Below the pieces are notes generated by a model. The model was not told the DNA's origin. It made no database searches and worked only from the letters and a program-made list of their open reading frames with translations. This document shows, one piece after another, positions 1-9,223 of a stretch of 64,000 nucleotides of DNA. The stretch is from Bradyrhizobium sp. SZCCHNS1050 (lineage in GTDB: Bacteria; Pseudomonadota; Alphaproteobacteria; Rhizobiales; Xanthobacteraceae). The stretch covers positions 2,297,501 to 2,361,500 of the forward strand of contig NZ_JAUETR010000001.1 of the NCBI RefSeq assembly GCF_032484785.1. Reading direction: 5' to 3'. The position numbers were made by a program, and so were the translations under genes. Position 1 is the first letter of the stretch, and each line of letters starts with the position of its first letter.

Positions 1-1
1 G

Positions 2-427
2 GGCCAGGGCGCTCGAGTCCAACAGGTCGCGGCAGATGCGCACGCTGTAGACGGCATTCCATCCGACGAAGCGGATCTGCTGATCCGCCACGCCGGCCAT
101 GGCTGTCTCAGCATCGTGGTCAGGTCGAAGCAGAGCAGCATTCCCCTGGTGCTGCAGCAGGCGCGCATCCGGCAAGGACGGTTCGCACTGCCCGCCATGC
201 AGCTGATCTATTGCCGCGACATCTCAGACTATGTCGCCTGCGCCGGCGCCGTCGGCCGTTTCCTGCTGCTGCGGGGCCGCGTGTCCGTCATCGTCGACGC
301 CAACGGACCGGTCGCCGGGCTGTACGGCGTCTACACCGAACGCCGCGGCCGCAAGTACATCAAGGGGCCGCAGCCGGCGCGGCTCGGCGATCTCAGCGAC
401 ACCGAGCTTCCGATCTACGGGTCCTGA
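2..427 (+). CDS. C-terminal part of an unrecognised protein, possibly a GNAT-like acyltransferase (5' cut by window edge)
   Basis: The frame is open from base 2 to the stop at 425-427 and so belongs to a gene that starts before the window. About 141 residues are visible. The last third (VSVIVDANGPVAGLYGVYTE, then the RGRKYIKGP tail) reminds me of acyl-CoA N-acyltransferase-like proteins of Bradyrhizobium, but there is no decisive motif, so the function is open. It converges on the aminotransferase gene with only one base between the two stop codons. An internal ATG at 200 or the GTG at 116 could be misread as a start; the upstream frame has no stop, so a longer gene is more likely. Confidence 0.6.
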   Translation, partial: GQGARVQQVAADAHAVDGIPSDEADLLIRHAGHGCLSIVVRSKQSSIPLVLQQARIRQGRFALPAMQLIYCRDISDYVACAGAVGRFLLLRGRVSVIVDANGPVAGLYGVYTERRGRKYIKGPQPARLGDLSDTELPIYGS

Positions 428-428
428 C

Positions 429-1316
429 CTATGCCGCCGCCCTGGCCTGGTGCGCATAGTCCCAGTACAGCCTGCGCGCACGGCTGAACACCGGACCGAT
501 CGGCATCGTCCGCTCGTCGATGCGGATCACCGGCGCGACCTTGGCGAAGTTGCCCGATGAGAATATCTCGTCGGCGTTCAGAAAATCGTCATATCGAAGC
601 GTCGTCTCGACCACACTGACGCCGTCGCCTCGCAGCAATTCGATCACGCGCTGTCGCGTGATCCCGTTGAGGAAGGTTCCGTTCGGCACCGGCGTGAAGA
701 CAACGCCATCCTTGACCATGAACACGTTGGCATTGCCGAACTCGGCGACATTGCCGAGCAGATCCAGCATCAGGCAATTGTTGAAGCCGCGCGAGGCCGC
801 CTCGATCAGCGCGCGCGAATTGTTCGGATAGAGGCACGCCGCCTTGGCGTCGACCGGCGCGCATTCGGCCGTCGGCCGCCGGAACGGCGACAGCGTGATG
901 GCGTTGCCCGTCGGCTGCGGCATCGGCGCCTCATAGATGCACAGGCACCAATTGGTGGTCTCGGGATCGAACAGGACACCACCGCCGGCGCCGTGCTGCG
1001 CCCAGTACATCGGGCGGATGTAGAGCTCGGCTCTTGCTGCGAAGCGCGCGACGCCCTCCCGCGCCAGCCCCATCCAGGTCTCGACGTCCACCACGGGCTT
1101 GAGCCGGAAATTGATCGCGGACTGATTCACCCGCGCGCAGTGGCGATCGAGATCGGGCGTCACGCCTTCGAATGCGCGCGCACCATCGAACACGGTCGAT
1201 GCGAGCCACGTCGCGTGGGTCCGGACGCCCATGATCGGTGCATTGCCCTCGCGCCATTCGCCGTCGAAGAAGGTCCAGGTCTGCGAGTAACTGACAGGCT
1301 TGACGATGTGGGTCAT
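429..1316 (-). CDS. Class IV PLP aminotransferase, branched-chain amino acid type
   Basis: A 295-residue fold-type IV PLP enzyme that most likely transfers the amino group between branched-chain amino acids and 2-oxoglutarate. Visible features are a lysine in the DAKAACLYPNNSRAL segment, which fits the PLP Schiff-base lysine, the EFGNANVFMVKDG segment, and the NGTFLNGITRQRVIELL signature of the BCAT/DAAT family. I chose the ATG at 1316 because GGGAG lies about 7 bases upstream; a start 12 codons earlier (1352) has no comparable site. Family paralogs act on other substrates (D-amino acids, aminodeoxychorismate), so the exact substrate is not certain and I give no symbol. Confidence 0.85.
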   Translation of the reverse strand: MTHIVKPVSYSQTWTFFDGEWREGNAPIMGVRTHATWLASTVFDGARAFEGVTPDLDRHCARVNQSAINFRLKPVVDVETWMGLAREGVARFAARAELYIRPMYWAQHGAGGGVLFDPETTNWCLCIYEAPMPQPTGNAITLSPFRRPTAECAPVDAKAACLYPNNSRALIEAASRGFNNCLMLDLLGNVAEFGNANVFMVKDGVVFTPVPNGTFLNGITRQRVIELLRGDGVSVVETTLRYDDFLNADEIFSSGNFAKVAPVIRIDERTMPIGPVFSRARRLYWDYAHQARAAA

Positions 1317-1457
1317 GGCGGCGCTCCCGTTCGGCATCGATCGTATCTGCACTTCTGGCGTGAATATTTTAAGGATTTCCCGGTCGCGACCTGCCGCTCA
1401 TGATCGATTCACTGCTGATGGGCACAATGCCCGATGCCTTGGTTAACTGGAGCTGTC

Positions 1458-2414
1458 ATGCCGCTCGACCCTCGCGCCCAGCGCCTGCTTTCGATGGTGG
1501 CGGCCGTTGTGACGGAAAGCCGGGAGCCTCCGAGTCCCCGGCAACGCCGGCAGTCGCTGGCGAAGCTGATGCAGTTCGCGCGCAACGACTGCGGCGCCGT
1601 CATCACGCGGGACGGCGATTTCTCCGGTCCCTCCGGGCTGCTTCGTTATCGCCTGTATACGCCTGCAGCAGGCCTGGACGATACCGGGATGCCGCCCGGC
1701 TTCGTATACTTTCACGGCGGCGGTCTCGTGGCAGGCAGCATCGACACGCACGACAAGGTCGCCGCCGCGCTTGCCGCCGCCGCCGGCTGCCGGCTGCTCT
1801 CGATCGACTACCGTCTCGCTCCCGAGCACACGTTCCCCGCAGCAATCGAGGATGCGATCGCTGCGGTTCACTTCGCCATCGATCACGCGGCCGCGCTCGG
1901 CATCGACGGCAATCGCATTGTGATCGGCGGCGATTCCGCGGGCGCCACGCTCGCCGCCGCGGTTTGTCAGCAGGCTGCCGGCAGCACCGGTCTCAGGATC
2001 GCGCTGCAATGCCTGATCTGCCCGGTGCTTGATTTTTCCAACCCCTGGCCGTCGCGCGAGTTGTTCGGGACCGGCTATCTGATCGACAGGGCGACCTGGC
2101 AGGCCGACCTCGCCGACTATCTGGCCGGCGAGGTCGATGTCGCCAATCCACTGATATCGCCCTTGTGCCGCGAGACGCTGGCTGGGCTTCCCCCCGCCGT
2201 GATCCACACCGCGGAGTTCGATCCGATGCGCGACGAGGGCAATGCCTATGCCGCACGACTCGCGGAGGCCGGCGTCACGGTCGCGCATGTCTGTCACGAC
2301 GGCATGGTTCACAATTTCCACGCCCTCGGTGCGATCCTGCCGCAGGCGAAGGTCGCACTGGATCTGGTCGGGCAGCAGATCCGGTCGCTCCTGCGTGTCC
2401 CTGTTGCGCGCTAA
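1458..2414 (+). CDS. Alpha/beta hydrolase of the hormone-sensitive-lipase (type IV esterase) family
   Basis: A 318-residue carboxylesterase-like protein. The oxyanion-hole motif HGGG (FVYFHGGGLVAGS) is followed by the nucleophile elbow GGDSAGAT, then an acid residue in TAEFDPMRDEG and a histidine in GMVHNFHALG: the full catalytic set of the HSL family in the usual order. There is no signal peptide, so it should be cytoplasmic. The ATG at 1458 has a TGGAG site 6 bases upstream and is preferred to the ATG at 1434. It is divergent from the aminotransferase gene. The natural substrate cannot be told from sequence. Confidence 0.87.
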   Translation: MPLDPRAQRLLSMVAAVVTESREPPSPRQRRQSLAKLMQFARNDCGAVITRDGDFSGPSGLLRYRLYTPAAGLDDTGMPPGFVYFHGGGLVAGSIDTHDKVAAALAAAAGCRLLSIDYRLAPEHTFPAAIEDAIAAVHFAIDHAAALGIDGNRIVIGGDSAGATLAAAVCQQAAGSTGLRIALQCLICPVLDFSNPWPSRELFGTGYLIDRATWQADLADYLAGEVDVANPLISPLCRETLAGLPPAVIHTAEFDPMRDEGNAYAARLAEAGVTVAHVCHDGMVHNFHALGAILPQAKVALDLVGQQIRSLLRVPVAR

Positions 2415-2564
2415 TTCGAAGCTCTTCGGCCACATATCGTTAGGGTTATTTCGTCGTTCTTGTCGCGAATTATTGCCCGCTTTACGCCTGCGCTCCTACA
2501 ACGACACCACTCGCGGAATACGAGCAGCTCGCCGCATTGATCGAAGCGAGCGGGGAGATCGCCG

Positions 2565-3869
2565 ATGCGCAACGAGACGATTGCAATCCACGCCGGCTAT
2601 GAGCCGGAGGCGACCACCAAGGCCGTCGCGGTTCCGATCTATCAGACCGCCGCCTACGCCTTCGACAGCGCCGATCACGGCGCCGCGCTGTTCAATCTCG
2701 AAGCCGAGGGCTATCGCTACAGCCGGATCTCGAACCCGACCACGGCGGTGCTCGAGAAGCGCGTCACCGAGCTCGAGGGCGGCGTTGGCGCGCTCGCCGT
2801 CGGCACCGGGCAGGCGGCGCTTCACTTCGCATTCGTCAATCTTGCCGATGGCGGCGGCAATATCGTCTCGGTGCCGCAGCTCTACGGCACCACGCACACG
2901 CTGCTCGGTCACATCCTGCCGCGCCAGGGCATCACCGGACGCTTTGCCGAAAGCGATGCGTCCGACGCCATCGAGCGTCTCATCGACGAAAACACCAAGG
3001 CCGTCTTCGCCGAGACGATCGGCAATCCCGCCGGCAATGTCTGCGACATCGAGGCGCTGGCGAAGGTCGCGCATCGCAACGGCGTCCCGCTGATCGTCGA
3101 CAACACCGTCGCAACACCGATCCTGCTGCGGCCGTTCGATTACGGCGCCGACATCGCGGTGCATTCGCTGACCAAGTTTCTCGGCGGTCACGGCACGACG
3201 CTGGGCGGCATGCTGGTCGACAGCGGCAACTTCCCCTGGAAGGATCACGCCGACCGCTTTCCCGCCTTCACCCAGCCCGACGCGTCCTATCACGGGATGG
3301 TCTACACCGATCATTTCGGCCGCAGCGCCTATATCCAGCGCGCGCGCAGCGTCTATCAGCGGACCATGGGCGCGGTGCTGTCGCCGTTCAATGCCTTCCT
3401 GCTGCTGCAGGGCATCGAAACGGTCGCCCTGCGCATGGAGCGCCACGTCGAGAATGCGCGCAAGGTCGCCGAATTCCTGCGCAACGATCCGCGCGTCGCG
3501 TGGGTCAACTACGCCGGTTTCGCCGACAGCCGCTATTATCCCCTGGTCCAGAAATATCTCGACGGCCGGGCGTCGTCGCTGTTCACATTCGGGATCAAGG
3601 GCGGCATGGAGGCGGGCAAGGCGTTCTATGACGCCCTGAAGCTGGTCACACGGCTGGTCAATATCGGCGATGCGAAGTCGCTGGCCTGCCATCCCGCATC
3701 GACCACGCATCGGCAGATGCCGCCGGACGACCAGCGCAAGGCGGGCGTCCTCCCGGAGACGATCCGGCTGTCGATCGGCATCGAGCATGTCAGCGACATC
3801 ATCGAGGATCTCGACCAGGCGCTCGCCCAGGCCTGCCCTCGCACGCGTCAGCTGGATGCGGCGGAGTAG
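2565..3869 (+). CDS. metY: O-acetylhomoserine (thiol)-lyase, direct sulfhydrylation
   Basis: A 434-residue Cys/Met-metabolism PLP enzyme that makes homocysteine from an activated homoserine and sulfide. Visible: ETIAIHAGYEPE at the N terminus, YSRISNPTTAVLEKR, the PLP-lysine block HSLTKFLGGHGTTLGGML, and the C-terminal SIGIEHVSDIIEDL. Length and the long insertion around FPWKDHADRFP fit MetY rather than the shorter MetB/MetC. GGGGAGA lies 6 bases before the ATG. metA begins 12 bases after the stop, so the two are probably co-transcribed. I looked for a SAM-II riboswitch in 2415-2564 and did not see its conserved core. Confidence 0.92.
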   Translation: MRNETIAIHAGYEPEATTKAVAVPIYQTAAYAFDSADHGAALFNLEAEGYRYSRISNPTTAVLEKRVTELEGGVGALAVGTGQAALHFAFVNLADGGGNIVSVPQLYGTTHTLLGHILPRQGITGRFAESDASDAIERLIDENTKAVFAETIGNPAGNVCDIEALAKVAHRNGVPLIVDNTVATPILLRPFDYGADIAVHSLTKFLGGHGTTLGGMLVDSGNFPWKDHADRFPAFTQPDASYHGMVYTDHFGRSAYIQRARSVYQRTMGAVLSPFNAFLLLQGIETVALRMERHVENARKVAEFLRNDPRVAWVNYAGFADSRYYPLVQKYLDGRASSLFTFGIKGGMEAGKAFYDALKLVTRLVNIGDAKSLACHPASTTHRQMPPDDQRKAGVLPETIRLSIGIEHVSDIIEDLDQALAQACPRTRQLDAAE

Positions 3870-3881
3870 AGCGATCAGCCG

Positions 3882-4862
3882 ATGACCCTGCTGTTCGACC
3901 GACATCGCAGGATCGCGAGCCCTGCCCTCGCGCCCGCTGAATTCGACGACCGCGGCCGACGCCCGATCGAGCTTTCGATCGGCCTCGTCAACAACATGCC
4001 GGACAGCGCCCTGAAGGCGACTGATCTCCAGATCGGCCGCCTGCTGCGGCAGTGCGCGCCGCGGCACGTCCGCATCCGCCTGCACTGCTTCTCGCTGCCC
4101 TCCATCTCTCGCTCGCAGGCGGCCAGGAGCCACGTCGCCCAGTCCTACGCCGACATCGGGTCGCTCGATCGGCTCGGCATCGACGGCCTGATCGTGACCG
4201 GCGCCGAGCCTGTCGCCGCGGCCTTGCGCGACGAGCCCTATTGGTCGGACCTCACCTCCGTGATCGACTGGGCCAGAACCAACACGCGCTCGACCATCTG
4301 GTCGTGTCTCGCGGCCCACGCGGCCGTGCTGCATCTCGACGACATCGAGCGGCAGCGGCTGGCGAGCAAATGCTCCGGCATCTTCGACTGCGTGAAGGTC
4401 CAGGACGACTGGCTCACGCACGGCATCCATTTGCCGCTTCAGGTGCCGCACTCGCGCCTCAACGCCGTCAACGAGCCGCTGCTGGCGGAGCGCGGCTACG
4501 ACATCCTGACCCGCTCGGACGAAGTCGGCGTCGACATTTTCGCGCGCTCGACGCCGAGCCGGTTCGTGTTCTTTCAAGGCCATCCCGAGTATGACGCGCT
4601 CTCCCTGCAGCGCGAATACATGCGCGACATCGCGCGCTTTCTCGCCGGGCAGCGCGACGACTACCCACGGCTGCCGAAATCCTATTTCAGCGCCGAGAGC
4701 GAGGCGGTGCTCAACGCGTTCGAGTGGCGGGCCAAGGAAAGGCGCGACCCGACGCTGGCGGCCGAGCTCCCGGGATTGACGCTGCGGCCCGATCTCGCCG
4801 CAGAAAGCGCCGCCCAGACGCTGTTCAGCAACTGGATCGGTCATCTCGGGCAAACCGGATAG
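3882..4862 (+). CDS. metA: Homoserine O-acyltransferase, MetA/HTS family
   Basis: A 326-residue class I glutamine-amidotransferase-fold acyltransferase that activates homoserine for methionine synthesis. It carries the catalytic cysteine in IWSCLAAHAAVLHLDD, a GIFDC segment, and the His-x-Glu element in FQGHPEYDALSLQREYMRD, matching the MetA catalytic residues in order. The N-terminal SIGLVNNMPDSALKATDLQ is typical. Whether the acyl donor is acetyl- or succinyl-CoA cannot be read here; the partner MetY suggests O-acetylhomoserine. It lies 12 bases after metY on the same strand. It is slightly longer than the E. coli enzyme because of extra C-terminal residues. Confidence 0.88.
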   Translation: MTLLFDRHRRIASPALAPAEFDDRGRRPIELSIGLVNNMPDSALKATDLQIGRLLRQCAPRHVRIRLHCFSLPSISRSQAARSHVAQSYADIGSLDRLGIDGLIVTGAEPVAAALRDEPYWSDLTSVIDWARTNTRSTIWSCLAAHAAVLHLDDIERQRLASKCSGIFDCVKVQDDWLTHGIHLPLQVPHSRLNAVNEPLLAERGYDILTRSDEVGVDIFARSTPSRFVFFQGHPEYDALSLQREYMRDIARFLAGQRDDYPRLPKSYFSAESEAVLNAFEWRAKERRDPTLAAELPGLTLRPDLAAESAAQTLFSNWIGHLGQTG

Positions 4863-4949
4863 CGCCAAGGCCCGCCTTTCATCGGGGCGATCGCGCAATG
4901 GCGCGCTATCTGTTAGATTGGCACGGCACACTTCGCTTGCAAGGTTCCG

Positions 4950-6191
4950 ATGGCCCGACGCACCGGCAGCGCCGATCTTCCGCTCCATTCCGGACGCGTG
5001 CCGGCCTGGCTCGGCACGCGCATGGCCTCGCTCGGCGCCATCATCACCCAGGCGATCGTGCATCATTACGGCCGCGACGAATTCCTGGCGCGGATGTCGC
5101 ATCCGTTCTGGTTCCAGTCGTTCGGCGCCGTCATGGGCATGGACTGGCATTCCTCCGGCATCACCACGAGCGTGATCGGCGCGCTGAAGCGCGGGCTGAA
5201 GCCGCTGTCCGGCGAGCTCGGCATCTACGTCTGCGGCGGCCGCGGCGAGCATTCGCGCAAGACGCCCGACGAGCTGCGCCTGCTCGGCGACCGGCTCGGC
5301 CTCGACGGCGAGGAGCTGGTGCGGACCAGCAAGCTCGTCGCCAAGGTCGACAGCGCCGCGGTGCAGGACGGCTTCGACCTCTATCTGCACGGCTTCTTCG
5401 TCACCGCCGACGGCAAATGGACCGTGGTGCAGCAGGGCATGAATGGCGACGCCCGCCAGGCCCGGCGCTATCACTGGCATTCGCAACAGCTCGCGAGCTT
5501 CGTCGACGCTCCGCACAGCGCCATCGACGGTCCCGTCCAGGGCGAGATCGTCAACCTCACCGACAAGCGCGCCGCGCCGTCGCGCGACGCCCAGCTCGAG
5601 CTGCTCACCGAGCTCGGCCCCGACCGCGTCGTCGCCGAGTTCGCGCGGCTGAGCACGCCAGAGCCGGCGCAGGGCCTGCTGCCGCATCTCGTCATGCCGT
5701 CGCATCACGACGTCAGGCCGAAGGACGTATTCGCCCGCCGGCTGCATGGCACGCTGGCGGCTGCCGCCGAGCGCGGCCCGGTCGACTTCCCCGACCTGCT
5801 GCTGACGCCGGGCGTTGGCGCCCGCACCGTGCGCTCGCTCGCCATGGTCGCCGAGGTCGTGCATGGCGCGCCGTATCGATTCGGCGACCCGGCGCGGTTC
5901 TCGCTGGCGCATGGCGGCAAGGACCGGCATCCCTATCCGGTGCCGATCAAGGTCTATGACGAGACCATCCGCGTGCTCAAATCGGCCGTCGGCAACGCCA
6001 AGCTCGGCCGCGACGAGGCGCTGTCGGCGCTGAAGCGGCTCGACGACCAGGCCCGCCGGCTGGAGCGCAGCGCGACCGGCCCCTCGCTCGATGCCTACAT
6101 CGCGACCGAGCGCGCCGCCTCGCCAGAGCTCGACGGCCGTTCGGTGTTCGGCTGGGAGCGTGACCTCATCCAGCGCACCGGCGAGGCGTAG
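4950..6191 (+). CDS. DUF763 family protein
   Basis: A 413-residue cytoplasmic protein. The beginning (GSADLPLHSGRVPAWLGTRM, then a conserved HPFWFQSFGAVMGMDWHSSG block) and the CGGRGEHSRKTPDEL segment are what I know as the DUF763 family, found in archaea and some bacteria and of unknown biochemistry. The C-terminal part (LLTPGVGARTVRSLAMVAEVVHG) resembles a helix-hairpin-helix element, which would fit a nucleic-acid role; that is inference. The preferred start is the ATG at 4950. The Nudix gene begins 4 bases after the stop, so the pair is probably translated from one mRNA. Confidence 0.82.
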   Translation: MARRTGSADLPLHSGRVPAWLGTRMASLGAIITQAIVHHYGRDEFLARMSHPFWFQSFGAVMGMDWHSSGITTSVIGALKRGLKPLSGELGIYVCGGRGEHSRKTPDELRLLGDRLGLDGEELVRTSKLVAKVDSAAVQDGFDLYLHGFFVTADGKWTVVQQGMNGDARQARRYHWHSQQLASFVDAPHSAIDGPVQGEIVNLTDKRAAPSRDAQLELLTELGPDRVVAEFARLSTPEPAQGLLPHLVMPSHHDVRPKDVFARRLHGTLAAAAERGPVDFPDLLLTPGVGARTVRSLAMVAEVVHGAPYRFGDPARFSLAHGGKDRHPYPVPIKVYDETIRVLKSAVGNAKLGRDEALSALKRLDDQARRLERSATGPSLDAYIATERAASPELDGRSVFGWERDLIQRTGEA

Positions 6192-6195
6192 CGGC

Positions 6196-6657
6196 ATGCC
6201 GGCGCGCAGCGCGGGCGTGCTCGCCTTTCGCCGCACCGCCGATGGACTCGAGGTGCTGCTGGTGCATCCCGGCGGCCCGTTCTGGCGCAACAAGGATCTC
6301 GGCGCCTGGTCGATCCCGAAGGGCGAGTTCGGTGCCGGCGAGGCGGCCGAGGCGGTGGCGCGGCGCGAATTCGCCGAGGAGCTCGGCACGACGCTGACGG
6401 CGCCGCTCGTGCCGCTCGGCGAGATCAAGCAGCGCGGCGGCAAGGTGGTCGAGGCATTCGCCGCCGAAATCGATCTCGATGCCGACAGCATCACCAGCAA
6501 CGCGTTCGAGCTCGAATGGCCGCCGCGTAGCGGCCACGTCAGGCGCTTTCCCGAGGTGGACCGCGCCGCCTGGTTCGATCTCGCCGAGGCGAGGGTCCGG
6601 ATCAATCCAGCCCAGGCCGCGCTGCTCGACCGTGTCGTGGCGATCGGCGGAGGGTGA
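6196..6657 (+). CDS. Nudix hydrolase
   Basis: A 153-residue protein with a complete Nudix box, from the G of PKGEFGAGEAAEAVARREF to the EELG that follows (Gx5Ex7REUxEExGU), and FRRTADGLEVLLVHPGGPFW before it. It should hydrolyse a nucleoside diphosphate linked to another group; the arrangement resembles small bacterial relatives of diadenosine polyphosphate or NTP pyrophosphohydrolases. The ATG at 6196 is 4 bases after the DUF763 stop. A longer in-frame ORF starting at 6091 overlaps DUF763 and would add a non-family N terminus, so I rejected it. Confidence 0.88.
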   Translation: MPARSAGVLAFRRTADGLEVLLVHPGGPFWRNKDLGAWSIPKGEFGAGEAAEAVARREFAEELGTTLTAPLVPLGEIKQRGGKVVEAFAAEIDLDADSITSNAFELEWPPRSGHVRRFPEVDRAAWFDLAEARVRINPAQAALLDRVVAIGGG

Positions 6658-6680
6658 ACTGTCACCATCCGCCGCCGACG

Positions 6681-8378
6681 TCACGCCGCGCGGACGTTGC
6701 CGAGGAATCGCCCGGTCTGGGTCTTGAGCTGATCCGACTGGCTGCCAAGCTGGGAGGCCGCGCTCAGCACCTGCGCCGCCGCGGCGCCGACCTGGCCGGA
6801 CGCCTCGCGCACGCCGACGATGTGCTGCATGACCCCCTGGGTGCCCTGCGCCGCCTGCTGGACGCTGCGGGCAATTTCCTTGGTCGCGGCACCCTGCTCC
6901 TCGACCGCGGCTGCGATCGCGTCGGTGATCTCGTTCATCTGGCCGATGGTCGCGCCGATCTCGCGGATGGCGTTGACGGTGGAGCCGGTGGCGTCGCGGA
7001 TGGCTTCGATCTGGCTGGTGATCTCCTCGGTTGCCTTGGCGGTCTGCGCCGACAGCGCCTTGACCTCGTTGGCGACCACCGCGAAGCCCTTGCCGGCCTC
7101 GCCGGCACGCGCCGATTCGATGGTGGCGTTCAGCGCCAGCAGGTTGGTCTGGCCGGCGATGGTCTGGATCAGCGCCATGACCTCGCCGATCTTCTGCGAC
7201 GCGTGGACCAGCCGGTCGACCATCGCCTCCGTCCGCGTCGCCTGCCCGACCGCGTTCTGAGCGATCGAGGACGACTGCGTGACCTGCTTGGCGATCTCCT
7301 GGATCGATGACGACAGCTGCTCGGCGGAGGCCGACACCGTCTGCACGTTCTTGGCGGTCTGCTCGGCGGCCGCGGCCACCTTCGCGCTCTGGTCGGTCGT
7401 GCCGGCGACGATGCTCGACATCGATTGCGCCGAGGTCTGCAGCTCGCCGGCGGCGGTCGCGGTGGTCTGGATCACGCCGCCGATCGAGCGCTCGAACTCG
7501 TCGGCGATCCGCACCAGCACCGTGCGGCGCTCCTCGGCGGCCTGCTGCTTGGACTGCTCCTGCTCGGCCCGGAGACGCTCGCTCTCGGCGAGATGGTCCT
7601 TGAAGATCTGCAGGCTGCGCGCCATGCGGCCGATCTCGTTCCTGCGATCCGTGAACGGCACCTCGAGGCCCAGATTGCCCTTGGTCAGCTCGTCCATCAC
7701 GGCGCAGGTACGGTCGAGCGGAACGACGACGCTGCGTCCGAGCCAGAAGGCGACGACCGCGGCCACCAGCAGACCTGCGAGCGCGCCGAAGCCGGCCCAC
7801 AGCGCGCGCTGATAGACGACCGCATCGACGTCGTCGACATACACGCCGGCCTGGATCGCCAGCATCTTGTCGCCGCTGCCATAGGCGCCGACGTAGGACA
7901 TCTTCGGCAGCTCGGTCGTCCCCCCCGCGCGCGGCACCTTGTACTCGACGAAGCCGCCGCCGGCGCGCGCCATGCGCACGATGTCCTGGATCAGGAGCTT
8001 GCCGGTGGAATCCTTGAAGTCCCAGCGGTTGACGTTGATGTATTTCGGGTTGGCGTGGACATAGGTCACGCCCGCATCCGACGATCCGGTTCCGTAGACG
8101 CCGAGATAGTCGTTGTACTGGCCCCAGCGCATTGCGCCGATCGCGGCGTAGGCCTGCTGCCGCGCCTGCTCCGGCGCCATCTTGCCGGCGGTTGCCGCGG
8201 CGTCATAATAGCTCAGCACCTTGACGGCGGACTCGACGAGGTTGCGGACCATGGTCTGCCGCTCCTCGAGAACGGTTCCGCGCAGCATCAGGATCTGCAT
8301 GGCGGAGACGGCGAACAGTGCGATCGACATCACGGCGATGATCGCCGCGAGACGCTGATAGACAGTCAGGTGTCGCAT
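6681..8378 (-). CDS. Methyl-accepting chemotaxis protein with single Cache sensor domain
   Basis: A 565-residue inner-membrane chemoreceptor. After a short N terminus comes TM1 ([20 protein letters not shown]), a periplasmic sCache_2-like domain ([15 protein letters not shown], then [16 protein letters not shown] and a [11 protein letters not shown] stretch), TM2 around residue 195, a HAMP segment ([20 protein letters not shown]), and the signalling domain whose hairpin tip is [20 protein letters not shown]. It ends in GNVRAA with no CheR-docking pentapeptide. The ATG at 8378 is preferred to the one at 8426 because the Cache-MCP N terminus begins with MRHLTVYQR. Cache domains of this type often bind small carboxylates; the ligand here is unknown. 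Confidence 0.92.
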   Translation of the reverse strand: MRHLTVYQRLAAIIAVMSIALFAVSAMQILMLRGTVLEERQTMVRNLVESAVKVLSYYDAAATAGKMAPEQARQQAYAAIGAMRWGQYNDYLGVYGTGSSDAGVTYVHANPKYINVNRWDFKDSTGKLLIQDIVRMARAGGGFVEYKVPRAGGTTELPKMSYVGAYGSGDKMLAIQAGVYVDDVDAVVYQRALWAGFGALAGLLVAAVVAFWLGRSVVVPLDRTCAVMDELTKGNLGLEVPFTDRRNEIGRMARSLQIFKDHLAESERLRAEQEQSKQQAAEERRTVLVRIADEFERSIGGVIQTTATAAGELQTSAQSMSSIVAGTTDQSAKVAAAAEQTAKNVQTVSASAEQLSSSIQEIAKQVTQSSSIAQNAVGQATRTEAMVDRLVHASQKIGEVMALIQTIAGQTNLLALNATIESARAGEAGKGFAVVANEVKALSAQTAKATEEITSQIEAIRDATGSTVNAIREIGATIGQMNEITDAIAAAVEEQGAATKEIARSVQQAAQGTQGVMQHIVGVREASGQVGAAAAQVLSAASQLGSQSDQLKTQTGRFLGNVRAA

Positions 8379-9223
8379 TTTCTGGTTCTCGTTGCGTGGA
8401 CTGTATGCACGATACCAACCGTACATTAATGGTTTGCTATCCGTGCCGTCCGAACACTGGCGAACTAATTAGTTTTTGGACAGATCATGTCCACTCACGC
8501 GAACTCAAGCCTGAGAACAACCAACCCGAGCTGGGGTGGCGATCGTTCGAATAACATGCGATAATCGAGGTATCATCCAAGGGGACGGCGTGGTTCCCTG
8601 CGAAGTTCCAGTGGGTTAGGTGTCGAGTTCCCACGGAGTTTCGTCGTCGCGACGCGTCAGGCGCCCGAGCTTTGTGCAGCTCAGCCCTCACCTCATCGAG
8701 GGCGCAGGGAAGACCAGGCATCGGCTGATTCCTGCGGCCCCCGTGCGGAAAGGAATGCACGGGGCAGGAACCACAGGTTCAGCCGGGTTTGCCCGGCCTT
8801 CCCTGCGCAATGGTGTTACGGCTGCTTCGCACTCTCCCCGGGGACCGGCGTTCTTGCCCCCGTTTGCGACAACGCGCCAATGGCACGCCACGCAGGCATC
8901 AGCGTCGGGATGCCAGGACCATGCGACTTGACCGTCCGTGCCGGCGCCGCTCGTCAGTCGGCGCCTGCCCGTCCATCACATCCCACCCCAACGCTCCTGA
9001 CGATGCGCAGCGCCCCTCGTCGATGAGGCGGGACGGTGATAGAGAACCACGAATTCCGATAAAACGAAAGCTCAAAATTTGCGCAGGCGGGCGTGGCTGC
9101 GGCGATGCCGTTGAGGCAACGAACGAACTTCTTGTTTTTGCGCAGGACGGATGCGGCCTGTCCCCGCGGCCCGGCGCTCCCGCGAGCCCATGACCGGCCC
9201 GACGGGCGACTCGGTCGAACGCC
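8379..9223. other. 845-bp intergenic region; MCP upstream region and structured repeat copy A
   Basis: No convincing gene. The part next to the MCP start (about 8379-8560) is AT-richer and probably holds its promoter. From about 8640 to 9040 it contains copy A of a dispersed structured repeat (separate entry). The remainder up to the MFS fragment has no recognisable feature. Confidence 0.6.
8640..9040. repeat. Structured dispersed repeat, copy A (uninterrupted)
   Basis: A ~400-bp element with a second diverged copy at about 60600-62450. The first half folds into a long-range 11-bp perfect stem (8702-8712 with 8798-8808) enclosing at least two hairpins: 8739-8746 with 8757-8764 (8 bp, 10-nt loop), and a CAGGCATC/GATTCCTG hairpin at about 8715-8734 with loop GGCT. 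The other copy keeps these helices with compensating base changes. The 3' half keeps shared blocks such as CAGCGTCGGGATGCCAGGACC and GATGAGGCGGGACGG. I recall similar ~400-bp repeats between genes in Bradyrhizobium and Rhodopseudomonas genomes; I know of no established function. Strand of any transcript is unknown. Confidence 0.75.

Noticed and set aside
2415..2564. Possible SAM riboswitch before metY
   Set aside because: The conserved SAM-II core and pairing pattern are not visible. A covariance-model search (Infernal, SAM families) would decide.
2496..6668. A 1390-aa minus-strand open frame
   Set aside because: It is the antisense of metY, metA, DUF763 and Nudix genes. High GC content removes stops in this frame; composition (Ala/Arg/Asp/Val-rich, no motifs) is typical of a shadow frame.
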